Assembly: GCA_033961575.1 (NCBI GenBank)
Contig: CM066728.1
Coordinates: 30,876,352 to 30,940,351 of the forward strand
DNA length: 64,000 bases
Direction: 5' to 3'
Source of the DNA: Aselliscus stoliczkanus
Taxonomy: Eukaryota > Chordata > Mammalia > Chiroptera > Hipposideridae
Of the stretch, positions 10,446 through 24,084 are shown one piece after another. The notes below the pieces were generated by a model. The model was not told the origin of the DNA and did no database searches. It saw nothing but the letters and a program-made list of their open reading frames with translations. How positions within the stretch are numbered: the first letter of the stretch is position 1; the number at the start of each line of letters is the position of its first letter. The position numbers and the translations under genes are program-made.

Positions 10446-13400
10446 TCTTATTAAGTTAATGTCAATGAATAACTTCAGCCATCTAAAGTCTAAATTAAGA
10501 AGTGAACATAATTAAATCCATTTAGCCCAGGGCTGTTTCTAGGCTGAAGTATGAATAAGGCAAGTTTGTTTTCATGATCCTTTGTCTTCTCTCCACTGTC
10601 AAAGTCTCCCTTTGTTCTCTAGCATTTCTCATGACAATGCATAGGCTCTTATTTATTTATAATAGTCTTCTGGATTCCCAGGACCTGAGGCACTCCCCAA
10701 AGATTTCCCATAGACTTAACTCTTGGTTTCTGAGACCAATAATAAAACTACTCAACTTCCCCTTCTATTTTAATATCACATCCTCATTGTCATCAAGCCA
10801 CATCTCTTCTAACTCTGAAATATCCCTTAAAACTATTCTCTAGTTGTCATTTCCTTTACTGCATCTCAAGTGAGCGCTTAATCAGATCGTATCCAGGCTA
10901 TTTTAACAGCTTCATAAGTGGCTTCTACTCTATTCTTTCCTCAATTTAATTCACTATCCATTCTGTAGACATGCCTTAGTGTATATTAATGTTTAATGCA
11001 TAACTGGTATGCACTGGTTTAGTATATGATGCTATGGCATTTGGTTCAACAGTCCATTTGTTTAAGGGTTTTGACCTCTTTAAGCATAGAGTGAACTTCC
11101 TGGGGTCCAAATATATTAAGATTTATACAATTCAATAAACTCTTAGCTCATCCATTGAAATATGACATTATTCTTCGTAGCTGTGCAATAATGTTTTGTA
11201 AATAAGTAACTGCTTTCTACTTGATTTACTCCCCCATCTCTAGTGCTTTGACCTTCACCAATGTACCCCAACAGTGATTTTGTGTGAGTGTTCTGATGTT
11301 CTTCTTCTTAAAATCACTATGACAGTTTGAAAATAATTTGACCACACTAAATAGCAATCATAGATAATGAAGTTAATCTGTGAGTTTAAGATTCTTATTC
11401 CTTTAGTCAATTGTCTGTGCGCATATTTGTATATTTGCACATACAGATACCAATGCTTCTAAGGCTCTGGAAGGCATTGCTCAGTATATCTCTGAAGTTG
11501 TAAATATGTGTTATGTTTGGTAAGAAAATAACACTATGCCTCAATATCCCTCTTGAGATAGAAAAATATCTTCTAATCTCATGTAAGGTGGCATGAGCAC
11601 CCTGATTTGTACCATTCTGCCCATAAACAAATATTCTGACATGAGAACATTTTTGTTCTGCTCACCAAAAGGAACAAATATTTTTTGAATGCCATTCTGC
11701 TACTTTTTTTGGATGTTTAAAGTGCTTGATAGCTCTGATGCATGATTGTTCCCCTCAGGCACTTTGAAAAACTGCAACAAGATAGTTTATATTGTTGTTT
11801 GGCTGGAAAAAAAAAAAAAAAAGTAGATAAGGAGGTGACAGACCAAAGATGTGTTTGTTTGTAAGTGATTCTCCAATAAGAACTGAAAGCTTTGAGAAGT
11901 ACTTCTAAACACTATTTCAGCTGTAAAACCAAAGAGTTTGAATTCTGAGAAAATCATTCTTTCATAAATAATCAGTTCACATCTTGAGAGATGAAGAAAT
12001 CAAATTTTCTAGATATGATTCATATCCACAGACCTTTGTGGTTTTCCCAGGTTTAAACCCTGGTGGAATAAGCCTGGGGGCTGGCAGGAAGCAGGACAAT
12101 TGCGTCTCCTTCTGGGCTGACATTTCCATGGGCCATGTGTGCCTCACTGCAGCAGCCCCTCCTACTCTTCAGTTCGTGGGATATTTCCTGTTATTTCACA
12201 GTTGCCAGGCACCAACTAGTTGAGATAGTAAGCAACTAGGTTTGGCTTTGTGCTATCAGACCAATCTCATCTTCACTTTCTTTCCTTCTTTTTACTTTCT
12301 TTAAGTTTCATTCTTTACTCTTTTTCTGTTTCAGTCCTTTTTTCCCCATTAAAAGATTCCTTGAACTAGCTAAGGATGTCTAACTGCTTCTCAATTCTCA
12401 ATGCAGACCTATCCCCATTTAGTGGAGAGTTTCCACGTCAAGTTGGCACTTTTTCCTCTTCCCTATCTTGTTTTTGCAGCTTTCCTCTTTCCAAATCTTT
12501 CATTCAAGAATTTGACTTTCAGGAAGTTTTACAAGTAGGATTTCAAACTTTATGAATCCCCTCTTTGTGGGAAATTTCACAGGCAATGTAAATATTTTGT
12601 TCTAAATTTCCTGAACCAATTCATTTCATCCTCACTTGAGATGCACTTCCATTTTCAGAATGAACCAGTTGGATTTGTTGTGGTTTAGATTATTCCCAGA
12701 AGGGATCCAATTCAGAAGTGGATGGAATGATCCACACACTAAAACACTTTCTCTGCTCTGCTGTCGTGTTTTTTTGTTTCCTTTAGTTTTGAAGTCAATC
12801 AAGTTGGTTGTCTCTGGACTCTACTGCAAAATATAGTTAAGAAGACCCCAAACACCAAGTGTTAAATTTGAAACACCCTAGTAGGCTCTGTGCTATAATG
12901 GATTGAAAGATGGATAAAGACCTATTCCTTTTCTCAAAAATCAGTCTTAGTAAATAATAGGTACATGAGTGTATACAATAATCATCCCATGGGGGATGGT
13001 GTTATGTGAATGTTATGATAAACATCCACTCATTCCTTATCTGTCAAACTCTCAGTGGAGTATTGCATAATGTTGTATTGCTCAATATGTAACAGAAAGG
13101 TTAAAAGTCATGAAATTACAATGTCAAGGGTGAAATGTATGTTGCACTGCTAATGGTTTTGTTAGAGTAGAATTGGTTCATCTCTAAAAATTCACATCAC
13201 TGATAATTACCAATATAGAAGATAAAAAACAAAAACATGGATCCAATATTAGGTGTATAAATGTTAGTTAGGATCCCAACGCCCTTTTCTTTACATCATT
13301 CACGTATGCCAAGGCCACCTCTTAAGAATATCTCAAGGGGAAAGAGTGGGAAGTGGGAAAAGGTGGCAAAAAAAGAATAGTCAGTAAAATTCGGTGTGTG

Positions 13401-14233
13401 GATGTGTGTGTGTTTATACAAACATGTACAACACATACTTGTATATGTGTGTGTATAAGACAGAAGAAAAACATTGACATGTGTGTAGCCCCTTGATCTG
13501 ATTCCATTGCTAATGGCATGCTAACCTCACTTAATTCTTGGCTGCATTGACATCTGTTGATGAGGGCAGGGCTTATTAACCACAGATTTGACTCTTATGG
13601 TAAAAGTCAACCCACAAGCTGTTCCAGGCTCCAGCAGACGTTTCCCTTTGTTTTATTCCCTCTGATTCTTGTTTGAGTAAAAACCTTTCCAGCTAGATTG
13701 ATCTCATCTTTGTTGATATGAATAAAAGGCTTAAACCTAGAACTTCCTAAAAATCTCTGTAACATGCAAATCTGACAACTATTGTTTCAGCACTCTCTGC
13801 CCTCAAATATGTGGAGTAGTGCTGAGGTGTATTCTGATGCTGGACCCATCTTTAAAATATTGCACTCTTAACATATAGATCAGTCAGAATTTAATAAGTT
13901 TTCTTTCGACCTTGTCTTGTACGAAAGTTGGTCAGGGCAATTAATATGTTTGACCTGAGGGATGAAAACATCCAGTATCTTTATTTGTAATTGAACATAC
14001 TAACCAAGGACACGCTATTTGTAATCTGGAACTCAGGAAAAGGGCTGGGGTCTGGTGAGTGACTGGGCTTTTCATCAAAGAGGGAGGTAGCTTGGCCTGG
14101 GAACTGCTTCTTACCTGCCTACTTGCTGTATACCCTGAAGACTTTCTGAAGATGACCAACAGCTAAGCCACACTCCAGACCAATCAAATTATAATCTCTT
14201 TGTCTGTCCTATGAGCATCAGGACTTTAAAAAA
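10446..14233. other. Unassigned DNA, probably including old L2-like remnants
   Basis: No gene supported. Around 10700-11000 the sequence has the pyrimidine-rich feel of ancient L2/CR1 3' relics, but I cannot assign it. A 16-A run lies at about 11807-11822 and a short TG-rich patch at about 13400-13460. Confidence 0.35.
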
Positions 14234-14361
14234 TTTTCTCGTGGGCCGGCTGAGTGGTGCGGTGGTTAAGCGCTGGCTTGGGAAGCCAGTGGCCCCAGTT
14301 CGGGTCCCATATATGAGGGCCAGTAACACTGCCCTCTAAAAAAAAAAAAATTTTTCTCGTG
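14234..14361 (+). mobile_element. Short tRNA-derived SINE, sense
   Basis: The element (about 14244-14351) starts GGCCGGCTGAGTGGTGCGG, has the GCGCTGGCTTGGGAAGCCAG arm and CAGTTCGGGTCCCA B-box, and stops at AACACTGCCCTC followed by an A tail. TTTTCTCGTG is duplicated at 14234-14243 and 14352-14361, a clean target-site duplication. Confidence 0.9.
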
Positions 14362-14414
14362 AGACTGTAAGGTGCAGCTAAGGATAAGGACCACCAGGAT
14401 GGAGGTTTCAAGGT

Positions 14415-14580
14415 GGGCTTTAGGAAATGCCAAACCAGAGTTTGACTCCCAAACCTACACCTAACTAGCCTAGGCAAGTTATGTCAGCTCTCTGAGCATT
14501 AGTTTACACATCTTGAAAAAGGAGATAAGATATACACAGTTGTTTAAAGATTAAAATGGATCAAGTAAGTAAAGGTTTGT
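14415..14580 (+). repeat. MIR SINE, diverged
   Basis: Landmarks on the plus strand: GAGTTTGACTCCCAAACC, CAAGTTATGTCAGCTCTCTGAGC and AGTTTACACATCTTGAAAAAGG, followed by the AAGATTAAAATGG-type end. Matches MIR core and 3' region order. Confidence 0.65.
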
Positions 14581-16843
14581 CACATGTTGTTCAGTCCATT
14601 GAGGTACCCTCAAGTCTTCATGTCTTGGATGACATTTATACATAACTGATATATGATCTTCATGATTCAAAAGATAAAGTAATCATATTGATTGACTTTT
14701 TTCTTCTTTGAGTGGGCTTTCTCCTGTAAAATTTCTGCAATGAATAGTTTTTGCTTTCTGAAGTGAAAAAAAAACACAAAACTTAATTACAAAATTCCAG
14801 TAAAAGTGATGGCTAGGCATACTGTGTGGTTGAAAACCCCATATTCTATGCTGATGCTCTGAGGTTGACTTTTCATCTTCCTAGAAAACCATTCCTTCAT
14901 GGCACTTCTGTTATCACATCAGGGCACATACTTTGAATCAAGCTTGTTTATACATTATGTATACATTGATATAGATAGGGGTTTTTTCCTCAAGGGGGTA
15001 TGGAATTTACCAAGAATTGAGAATTAAAATCCAGTATATCACCTCTTGAATTTTTCCTCATAAATATTGAAACTCCTTTTATTCTTGTATTTCTATTATA
15101 AAATGTTTTCCAAAAATATTAGCAGAGTCAAGAAAGTGCGTGTGTGTGTTACTTTGTTGGTCTTACCGACAGAATTTTTAATGTGACAGCATAACACAAA
15201 ATCTATTCTTTCAATAAGGTCCATTAGAAAGAGAACTGCAATGATTGTTTTTACTGCTTATTTTGTTTTTCTTATATGAAGTTCTGTAAACTTAAAATGG
15301 AGTGAAAGTGTTGAGGACAAGACTTAATGTTTATAACTGAGCACAGGATTAACTTCATGGCTTTATAACAAAGTATTCATTGACTGGCAGAGCAAAACTA
15401 ATTTCCTTCACTGTGAAATTGAGAACATGGGGCCATGGGAATGACAGGTCGTAATACGAGAAAGGATATTCTTTGCTTTTTATTAATAATGACCTTTTTG
15501 GTAAATGCTTATTATTAAAATTTCCAGCAACATAAGAGAGAACACAAGAAATCAATCACAGATAGATAAGTATCTAAAAGTGGGATTTTACAATGCATGC
15601 ATGAAGTAAAACATTAATTTTTTTTTACTTGATTTTAATAGAAGAAAGGAAACGGAAAGAAAACTGAAGGGATTTAAATAAATTTCAATTATTTCTACAA
15701 AAGAAAGATATAAAAATAAAAGGTTTTGAAAGAAAAATACAAAAATTGTTTCAGTGTAGCGTCATTATGTACTTTCAATTTTGTTTCAATTTTAAACAGT
15801 ATCAGTTGACTACCCGATAATGAAACCTGATAAGGGACTTTGTTCTCTCATACATCTTCTCACAGCCCTTCCTCCTCAAGTTGCCACCTTGTCTAACTAA
15901 CTATAGGGAACATCATTCCCATTTTATTTTATAGTCATTTATTAATTACTCTCCTCAGAGTTGTGCAATATGGCAACTATAATTCTTCCTACATTCCAAT
16001 CATGTTGGTTGTATGATACATATTTTCTTTCTCAAGGTAAATAGCACTTCCTGTTTTACAATCATAATTCTCATAAATGCAGTTACTTGCATTTAAATGA
16101 TTTCAATAAACCTATGTTTTTATTCATTTCACTGTTCACTAGATCTCATCATCAAGATATGTCTTCAAGAGGTCTTCGTACATTTATAGCCTTGAGGTTG
16201 ATTCTTATGAATATTTATTTATCTATTATATCTATTATATGTAAACTAATTTATAGTTTATAACCCATACCCTCAAATAATACATTTTGGAAGGATAAAG
16301 AAAATAGAAGCAAAAGTTGTAATAGCTTCTTTTCTCTCTTGTGTGTCTCCTGGGGAAAGCACCCCTGACTTTGGAGGCCAGCAGCCTATATCAAAGACAA
16401 GGGATTTTTTTCCCACCCCTAACGTTAGCTCCTTTCAAGGCAGCAGCCATTGCGCACATAGAAATCCCAATGCAATCCTGTACTTGTTTGCCATTTTCTG
16501 TCATTCTTTCTACACCCTCATGTTACTTGTTTTCCAAAATCATATGCCATCTGTTTCCTCAATCGTTCTTCATGAAGCCTTTGGACTTAACTGGTCATGG
16601 CAGGCTGTTGTTAAGATGGATGATTCCATTCTATCCACTTAATCCTGCATAGGCAGGAATAGCAACTCAATCAATACTTGAAGGAATAAATGTACAATAG
16701 AATTCAGCATATAACCTTGGCCTCAGAGTATGTCTATGTTTTATTTGGCCCTCTAGGCTGAGGATGCTACTGAAATCCTAATCCTGAACAGTTCAGACTG
16801 CCTCTGGCCTTTGATCCCTGAGTATTAACAAGGAATGCACTTG
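14581..16843. other. Unassigned AT-rich DNA
   Basis: No gene supported. Two overlapping frames of about 100 codons at 16341-16652 in different phases have no recognisable motif and are discussed under rejected items. Confidence 0.4.
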
Positions 16844-17033
16844 CACTGTGGTTCTCAAACTTTAGTGAACATCAGAATTACCTTAAAGATGTATTAAAAC
16901 CAAGATTTCTGGGCCCTATCCAGAACAAGAGTTTCTGATTCAGTATATCTTGGTGGTGCCCAAGATTTTGCCTTTGTAACAAGGTTCCAGGTGATTCTGA
17001 TTCTGCTATTCAAGGGAACACACTTAAAAACAA
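16844..17033 (+). mobile_element. MER5A-like non-autonomous hAT-Charlie element
   Basis: Starts CACTGTGGTTCTCAAACTTT, continues AACATCAGAATTACC, GATTTCTGGGCCCTATCC, GAGTTTCTGATTCAGTA and CCAGGTGATTCTGATTCTG, the well-known order of MER5A/B. The right inverted end is mostly lost and runs into a (CAAA)n stretch at about 17027-17062. Confidence 0.85.
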
Positions 17034-17239
17034 ACAAACAAACAAACACACAAACAAACAAAAACTATTGTGCTACAATTTGCTGAATACTTTGGTTTCT
17101 AATCCTTTGTCCCCTGTTCCCAAGTATATGGAAATGACAGCAGCTTCTTCCCATAGTATGTCATCCCGGTCCAATGGGCATCTGTTAGCAAAACAACTAA
17201 GAAGACTGCAATCAGCTGAGATTCTATATATGAGAATGT

Positions 17240-18720
17240 TTGTTATTCTTATATAGTTGAGTGATAACTTCGCTGAGCATGAAATTCTAGGCTTACCTTT
17301 CCCTCAGCCCTTTACGCCCTTTACTTTATTGTTTTATGGAATTGAATATTGTTGTGGACGCCAGTCTGGGGGTAACTCACTTTTGTCTGCTTACATGTCA
17401 AAAAATTCAGTTTTTAAATCTTTGAACTCTAGTAACTTCACCAGGTTATGTCTCAGAATCCACTGTGGTATCGTTTTTCCTGTAATTAAGGGCACTGCTT
17501 TGAAATGCATGTCCTTCCTTCATTCTAGTAACATTGACTGCTACCTTATTACTATGAATTTTTTTTTTCTCATAGGTTCATAATTATCCTTACTTAAGGG
17601 CATCTTTGACTCTTTCCGTATCTATCATCTCCCCCATTACTAAAAATCTCTGATTTTTTTTTTTTTTCTTTTGAGAGCAGTGTCACTGGGCCTCATATGT
17701 GGGACCGAACCGCGGGCTACAAGCCAGCGCTTAACCACCGCGCCACTCGGCCGGCCCAAAATCTCTGATTTTTTCCCCTCTGCTTATACTGTGACTAAAT
17801 AAAGCCTTTCACTGTGTTAGTAATTCGATTTTCAATAGTATTTATTCTTTCTCCTATCAGATTTCCTGTTTTCCCCCTAACCCTACAATGAAACCAACTT
17901 GGGTTTCAGTTTCTTTTATTAGCCTGTTCCATTATTCTCTCATTTTTCACTTCTTGGCTTAATTTGTGTTGTTATAATGCTATTTTGCAAGTGAAATTAC
18001 ACAGGGATACTATAGAGATAGTTTTTTTGTTGTTGCTCCTTGAGTTACATTTTCTTCCAGTATGGTTTCTCCTTTTTCTTTCCATTTGCATTGTATTGTT
18101 TTCTTTTGTTTTTATTGCTTGTTTGTTTGGCAGTTGCCATACTATGTCTTTTCATCGGTTTGTGATTATATGGACAGATATGTTCAGACCTTCTTATTAT
18201 CTAAAATAATACAGTTGAACACCCTTTAGCCCCTTCCCTGCCTTTTAAAACAGGTTTTTCCTCCACCACAAACTTTGATTTAAAGTATTCTGTCAACTAT
18301 TCTGTCGTCTGAAGATGAGAAAGGTTTGCGGAGGAAGAGAGCTTGACCGGTAGCCCTTTCTAGAGTTCTAACCATGCTTTCTCATCTCAGTCTCTATTAC
18401 CAGGGACAACTCAGTACAGGCAGGGAGGATCTCTTTTTTCTAACCTTTATCTTTTAATCCAGTGTAATCTAAGATCTGGCAAAATTAGCAAGCTTCTGAT
18501 GGCCTTCTTCTGAAATCCTACCATTGTAAGGGATTTCACAGGGCTGCTTCTGTACCCAGCGTCTAGCTGAGTCCTTCCTCATTGGTAGATAAGACTGAAA
18601 ATTCTCTGTGTTGAGCTTGACTCTTCCCTCAATGCTATTTCTAATTACGAGGGTGTATTTAGAACCACCCTGTAAAGCACCAATTTTTTTTTCCATTAGT
18701 TGAATTTACAATTTATATAA
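17240..18720 (-). mobile_element. Ancient L1/HAL1-like relic, antisense, split by a SINE
   Basis: The plus strand is T-rich with phrases resembling antisense ORF1 and upstream regions of old L1/HAL1, for example GAGCATGAAATTCTAGGCTT, CCACTGTGGTATCG and CATCTTTGACTCTTTCCG. Reading frames are gone. A short SINE interrupts it at 17660-17757. The class is likely but the exact family is uncertain. Confidence 0.45.
17643..17774 (-). mobile_element. Short tRNA-derived SINE, antisense, 17-bp target duplication
   Basis: On the minus strand: GGGCCGGCCGAGTGGCGCGG, GGTTAAGCGCTGGCTTG and a CGGTTCGGTCCCA B-box, ending at GACACTGCTCTC then an A-rich tail. The 17-mer AAAATCTCTGATTTTTT is duplicated exactly at 17643-17659 and 17758-17774. 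The anticodon-arm part is shortened relative to the other copies. Confidence 0.93.
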
Positions 18721-19329
18721 CATGAGATTAAACCCCTTTTCTTTCTCATTTGCTGATTTTTATTCATTTTTGTGAGCAATTGCTTCTATGATCAGATTTC
18801 ATAATGTATGTTTATCTTCCAGAGTTCTTGCTTCTTGCATCTTTACCCCACCCATAAAATCATCAAAAACACAGATCATGTTTTTTGTTGTTGATTCACT
18901 GAAAATACTGCATTTTATGTCTTGTGTATAATACAAATTTAATTAACTGAATTATTGGGATATGAGGTTTCTTCAAATATCTTTGTACACGTTATTTTTA
19001 AAATGACACAGATAACTATTTAGCAATAAGAAAAACTAGAAATTTATTGTACACAAATGTTAGTGGTGGACAAGAATTAGATAAGTTGCAGAATGTGATG
19101 TAGTAAATCATCAAATGTATTCTAAATACCAAAGTTCAATACATTTTTCAGTATTTTGATTTTAAAAGGGTGGACATCTAAAACTCAGTTATAATGCAAG
19201 AAAATGCAATCTATACTTCTGTGTTTAAAATGTATTACCTCTAAGCTATTAGCGAAATTGCTTTTTTGAAACCTGGTAATGTTTAAGGTATTCATAAGTG
19301 TTTTCCTGCAAGACCCTAAGGGAGGTATT
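18721..19329. other. Unassigned AT-rich DNA
   Basis: Nothing recognisable. Confidence 0.4.
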
Positions 19330-19334
19330 TATAA

Positions 19335-19545
19335 ACATGGATGTTAGAGCAGATTATCTGGGTTCTGATCTTAGCTCTGTCCCTTACTAGTCATGACATT
19401 AGCCAAGTTACTAATCATTCTGTGCCTCAGTTTCCTTACCTGTAAAATGTAGATAAAAATAGCACTACCTACTAGATTGCTGTGAGAATAAAATGAGCTA
19501 ATACATGGAATAGTACATGGGTCCTAACACAGCTATTGTCTATAG
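19335..19545 (+). repeat. MIR SINE
   Basis: Very clear MIR order: TCTGGGTTCTGATCTTAGCT, TGTGCCTCAGTTTCCTTACC, TGTAAAATGTAGATAAAAAT, TGCTGTGAGAATAAAATGAG. Sense orientation, nearly full core and 3' part. Confidence 0.92.
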
Positions 19546-22217
19546 TAATAGAATCACTGATTTACCAAGAACAAGTAAAATAAATCCCTTCAAAGAATAG
19601 CTTTCTATTAAGCACAGACTCTGAAAGATTTAAATGGGCTTTACTATTGCCCAAATATATTCTCCTTTCCTGTGTATCTCACGATTTAACTTGAATAAAA
19701 TAATACATTCTCTAACCAGTCACCAAATAATTTAAATGTTTATGAGAGCAATATTTGGCAGTAATTACCACTTGATATTGTGCTTTGCTGAACATACTAA
19801 AAAGAATCATTTGAAATAAAGGTGGACATTTAAATATTGAAAATTACCCACTATAGGAAAGAATGGGTGGACAGAGATAGATGGTTTCTGTTGAGGATAA
19901 GTATAAATCTGTTACAATTTTAGAGCCAAAGATTATTCACTAATGTTGTCTTGATACAAACAATATTGTACTTGTGGACATAGAGCCAGTTGAGTTGAAG
20001 ATTATTGCATTTTTGAAATTTATTAAATATGGAATAAAACAAGTGAACACTGCTCTACATTTTCCAGAGTAATAAGCATAGATGGAATTAAGTCATTTAT
20101 AATTGACTGATAATATAGATCTATTACTTATATAGACTTAACAGAGCATTATTTTGGCTTCCGTTCCCTGAGACACAAGACTCAAGGACTGCCTCAATGA
20201 CAAAACATTTAACCAAAAAAATCTTTGGGGCAAATGGGGCATTTCAAACCCATAATGAAACAAATTCTATATGCTTTACAAAATTTATTTGAGGGAACAA
20301 CTGCTTTCTAGTTATCAATCAATGAATAAAGATATGTTCAGAGATTTTTATTATTATTGTTGTTTAGCCAATAATTATATTTTAAAGTAACATTACAATT
20401 TCTGAGAGACTCTGAGTGTTACAGTTATCATTATTTCATTAATCATCCCAGCATGTTTTAGAGTAAGGGATGGATAAATCTGAATAAAAAGTATGAAAAA
20501 AATAAACACTTATAAAATCTCTCTCTCAGTCTCTCTCCCTTCTGTCCTTCTTTCCTTATTTCTCTCTCCCCTTCTCTGGCCCCCATCTTTTGGGTCACAT
20601 ATGGAGACTACGCAAATACAGTACCCTAAAGATGAATAAGGACTCTGATAAAATGAATTAGGCAGCTCTGTGTGTATCACAGAAAAATATTTGCAGTTCT
20701 TTTCAAATCTCATTTGGTGGACTTGTATCAGAAGCCATGCAGCTAATTTTTCAACTTTTTTTTAAAGATACACAGGAAGCACAAAATAAATGCCATCACA
20801 TTACCTACCAATAGATATAAAGTGACCCTCTTCTGACTTTAGAATGCTTACACATGATTGCTGCCCTATACAATGATTTCTTTTAAAAATTTTAATGGGT
20901 TTTCGTGTGTATTTTGCCTTGGCTTTTAAACAATGTGAAGTATTCTGCAGTCAGAAAGTATAAGGCGACATTTTTATCAATGCAATAAATTAAAACACAA
21001 CTCAACAAATTAATCTAAGATCTTTAACATATATTTGGCAGAACACATATATTTAATGCAAATAACTAATATTTTATGTATTTTTATGACCATACTTTCC
21101 CAAAAATAATTTTGGTAGCTCACATTTTTTAAAACCCTCATATATTATGATTGTTAAAAATGAAAATAGAAAAGCAATATAGTTACAATTATTGAACATT
21201 TAATTTCACTTTGAATTTCTTAGAAGTGTAGACAAGAAGAAATTGTATGACTTTTCATTATTTGAAAGAAGTGGCATATTTAATTTTCTAGAGTCAAAAA
21301 TTTGCTAGTATTTAATTATAAAGTTAATCGATTATTTTAACCTTACAGGGAATACTTATATACAATGCCTTTGAAATCAGTTTTAGTGACAAGATAGAAG
21401 TGATTTTTTAATTCTTTTATTTCCCATGATTAAACCCGAAAGCTTTATATTCAAACTCGATATATATAGCTACGTGGTTATCTGTGGTCTAACTTGATAA
21501 TTAAATTAAAACTTGAAAGTCCAATAGAATAGATGTCTTTCTCCTAGAGTTGATTTCTTTAAAAATATTTTTAGGCAGAATCTGAGTGACCAAAATTTTT
21601 TATTAAGTCTCCAGTAAAAACCTAATACCCCACTGTGTTTTACTCATCTTTGTGCCTAGGATCTGGCACAAGCCTTGATGCAGAAAGCACGTGTTAAATA
21701 TTTGTGGAATTGTGGACACATCCACATATTTTATAAGTGTTCGGGTTGACATTGGTTATCAGAGTGTAATCCTTGACAAATGTTCTCATTTAGATGGATG
21801 ACCACTGCACAGCACTTGAAGATAAGCCAAGGGATTGCCAGAGAGTGACATCAGAGCTGCTCAATAATATTGGCCAATTCATACTTAAAACACCAGCATT
21901 CCATACTGCAGCAGACATAATGTTCAAGAGTGAGAGTTCCCAGCCTTGAAGGCCTTTAGAATAAACTGCATACATGCTGCATCCCTAGCTAATGGGACAA
22001 ACTAACCTGCTGACGAGTCATTTAGTGTCTACAATTTGCTCTTTGAAACTAATACTTGGAGTAATACTTGAATGTACTCTACCTAAAGTACTGTACCATT
22101 CATTTCTGAGGCCATAATTGTTAAATTTAAAAATTAGTTTTGTGGCAAGTCATTTCTAATAAAATTTGAGTTGATTATTTGTATTGGAACTGTAAAATTG
22201 TCTCTGAGAATGGAGGT
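19546..22217. other. Long unassigned AT-rich stretch, candidate conserved non-coding DNA
   Basis: About 2.7 kb without recognisable transposons or coding exons. The absence of repeats over this length in an otherwise repeat-loaded window would fit conserved or constrained non-coding DNA, but conservation cannot be judged from one sequence. A CT-rich patch is at 20519-20580. Confidence 0.35.
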
Positions 22218-22817
22218 ACAGTAAAACCTTGGATTGTGAGTAACTTGGTTTGCGAGCATTCTGCAAGACGAGCGAACCTTTCTAATACATTTTAATGTAG
22301 TAAACAAGCATTGTCTTTGCTTGTTTCCAGAATGAATTATGCTCGCAAATCAAGGTATTATTGTATTTGAAGGAAAGTCTTAAGTAGTATCTACAATTTG
22401 GGCATATCTAAATTTTTCCAATAATATTTATGAAAAATTTCAAATATGCAGAAATATTGAAAGAATTGTGCAGTGACCACCCATATACTGACATCACAGA
22501 TCCTACAATTAATATTTGTTATATTTGTTTTATCACATGCCTATCCATCTATGCAACTATCTATATTTACATCTATATTTATGTTGATGAATTTCAAAAT
22601 AACTTGCAGAAATAAAATTGCATATTTGTACTCTTTGCCCCTAAACACTTCAGCACACATAATATCAATTAGAGTTCAATAACTGTATGCAATTTTTTGC
22701 GGGGGGAAGTAACTTTACATACAATGAAATATACAAATCTAATGAATACCATTTAAGAGTTCTGGGGAATGTCTACTTTTGATTCATACAACTATTCAGT
22801 ATACACTCAGGAAAAAA

Positions 22818-22850
<33 letters not shown>

Positions 22851-22922
22851 GTATTGGAACTGTAAAACATATATATATATAAAAACATATATATATATAT
22901 TATTTGTATTGGAACTGTAAAA
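22178..22922. repeat. Three dispersed copies of a 20-mer beside TA tracts
   Basis: TTTGTATTGGAACTGTAAAA occurs exactly at 22178-22197, 22848-22867 and 22903-22922. The first and third copies also share a few flanking bases on each side. The second and third sit inside the TA-repeat block. Confidence 0.9.
22219..22363. mobile_element. TA-flanked MITE, copy 1 (Tc1/mariner/pogo type)
   Basis: A 145-bp element between TA at 22217-22218 and TA at 22364-22365. The left end is CAGTAAAACCTTGGATTGTG. The right end read inward on the minus strand is CAATAATACCTTGATTTGCG, giving imperfect inverted repeats of about 20 bp. No coding capacity. A second, homologous copy is at 26362-26517. TA duplication and CAGT-type ends indicate the IS630-Tc1-mariner superfamily. 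Confidence 0.85.
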
Positions 22923-22933
22923 TTCCATGTATG

Positions 22934-22977
<44 letters not shown>
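22821..22977. repeat. Compound (TA)n block
   Basis: TA tracts at 22821-22846, about 22869-22880, 22887-22900 and 22939-22977 are separated by two copies of the 20-mer and short ACAT or ATGT spacers. The reading frames here encode only Tyr-Ile repeats and are artefacts. Confidence 0.92.
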
Positions 22978-22978
<1 letters not shown>

Positions 22979-24084
22979 TGACCATCTTTTTTTAATCACA
23001 ATCTAGGGGCTATAAACAGATGATCAGCTGTCTCTCTCACATAGGAAAAAAAAGCTATGAAAATGTAAAAATGTCTTTAAAATGGACAGCTGGGAATGTA
23101 ACTATTTGATTTATCCAATTTTACAAATAACTTCCAATTCAAAATATGAGAGCATTTTTTAAGCAGGGACAAAAAGTAATCTACACAGAGAAGCTAATTT
23201 CATCAGCCTTTATCTTTATTCAGCTGATACAATACAGAAGACATGACTTGACACACCGTATACCTGAAACTCAGTTACAAGTTATAAAAAAATGTATCAA
23301 GAAAAGAAAATGCCACATGTATTGATTTTCAGTTGTACATGTGTCAACTGGCATTATTTGACATTGTACAGCTATAGTCAGAGACTTTTTGTATGTGTAT
23401 GTGTACAGCTATATTCTCAAGGAAATGACAGCAACACCATGAATAAAATTGTCTAAATATTCTAGTATGGTCAAATAATAATAAAGAGAGAGAAGAGTCC
23501 CTAAAAAAGCATCCACATAACATGTAATTCTTTAATAACCATTAGATATATAACAGTATTTTGAGTGTTGTTTTTTTTAAAATTGGAAGCTAAAATTGCT
23601 ATAATTTTTTTTTTCTTTGTAATGTATTTCCCCAGAGGGTGAGCTCAAAGGATCATGTGCTCTACAGTTATTGTCCCATTGGCTAATTTTTTCCCCCCCG
23701 CAATAATTACAACTAGGTACATAAAACTCAAGGGCGTCAACAATCTGGCCAATGTTCACAAGTGAATCATTGGTTTGAAAATTCTCTTTTCCTCCAAGAC
23801 CAATATTGAGAAATAAATCTAGTTAAAATTAACACATATTATAATGTACTGTCAGGCTTTTACAAAGAGCTATGTTCTTTTACATGGCGTTTAAGTAATG
23901 ATGTTATGTAAGTTTACTTTGGGACATACTATTTCCAGTTTCATACGCATCTACAGCACAGGCACATGTAGTTTATTCAGTGTCTCCTTCAACATTAAAA
24001 ATAAAAGAAATAATCATTCTAACAACATGTATGAGATGCTGACTACACACATAATAAAAGATAGTGAAAAGGATAGTGCATATT
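22978..24084. other. Unassigned AT-rich DNA
   Basis: No recognisable gene or repeat; candidate single-copy non-coding DNA. Confidence 0.4.

Noticed and set aside
16341..16652. Two overlapping ~100-codon frames
   Set aside because: Overlap in different phases with no motif and no homologue I recognise; likely chance in a low-stop region.
22773..22999. Tyr-Ile repeat frames
   Set aside because: Pure translation of the TA dinucleotide block.
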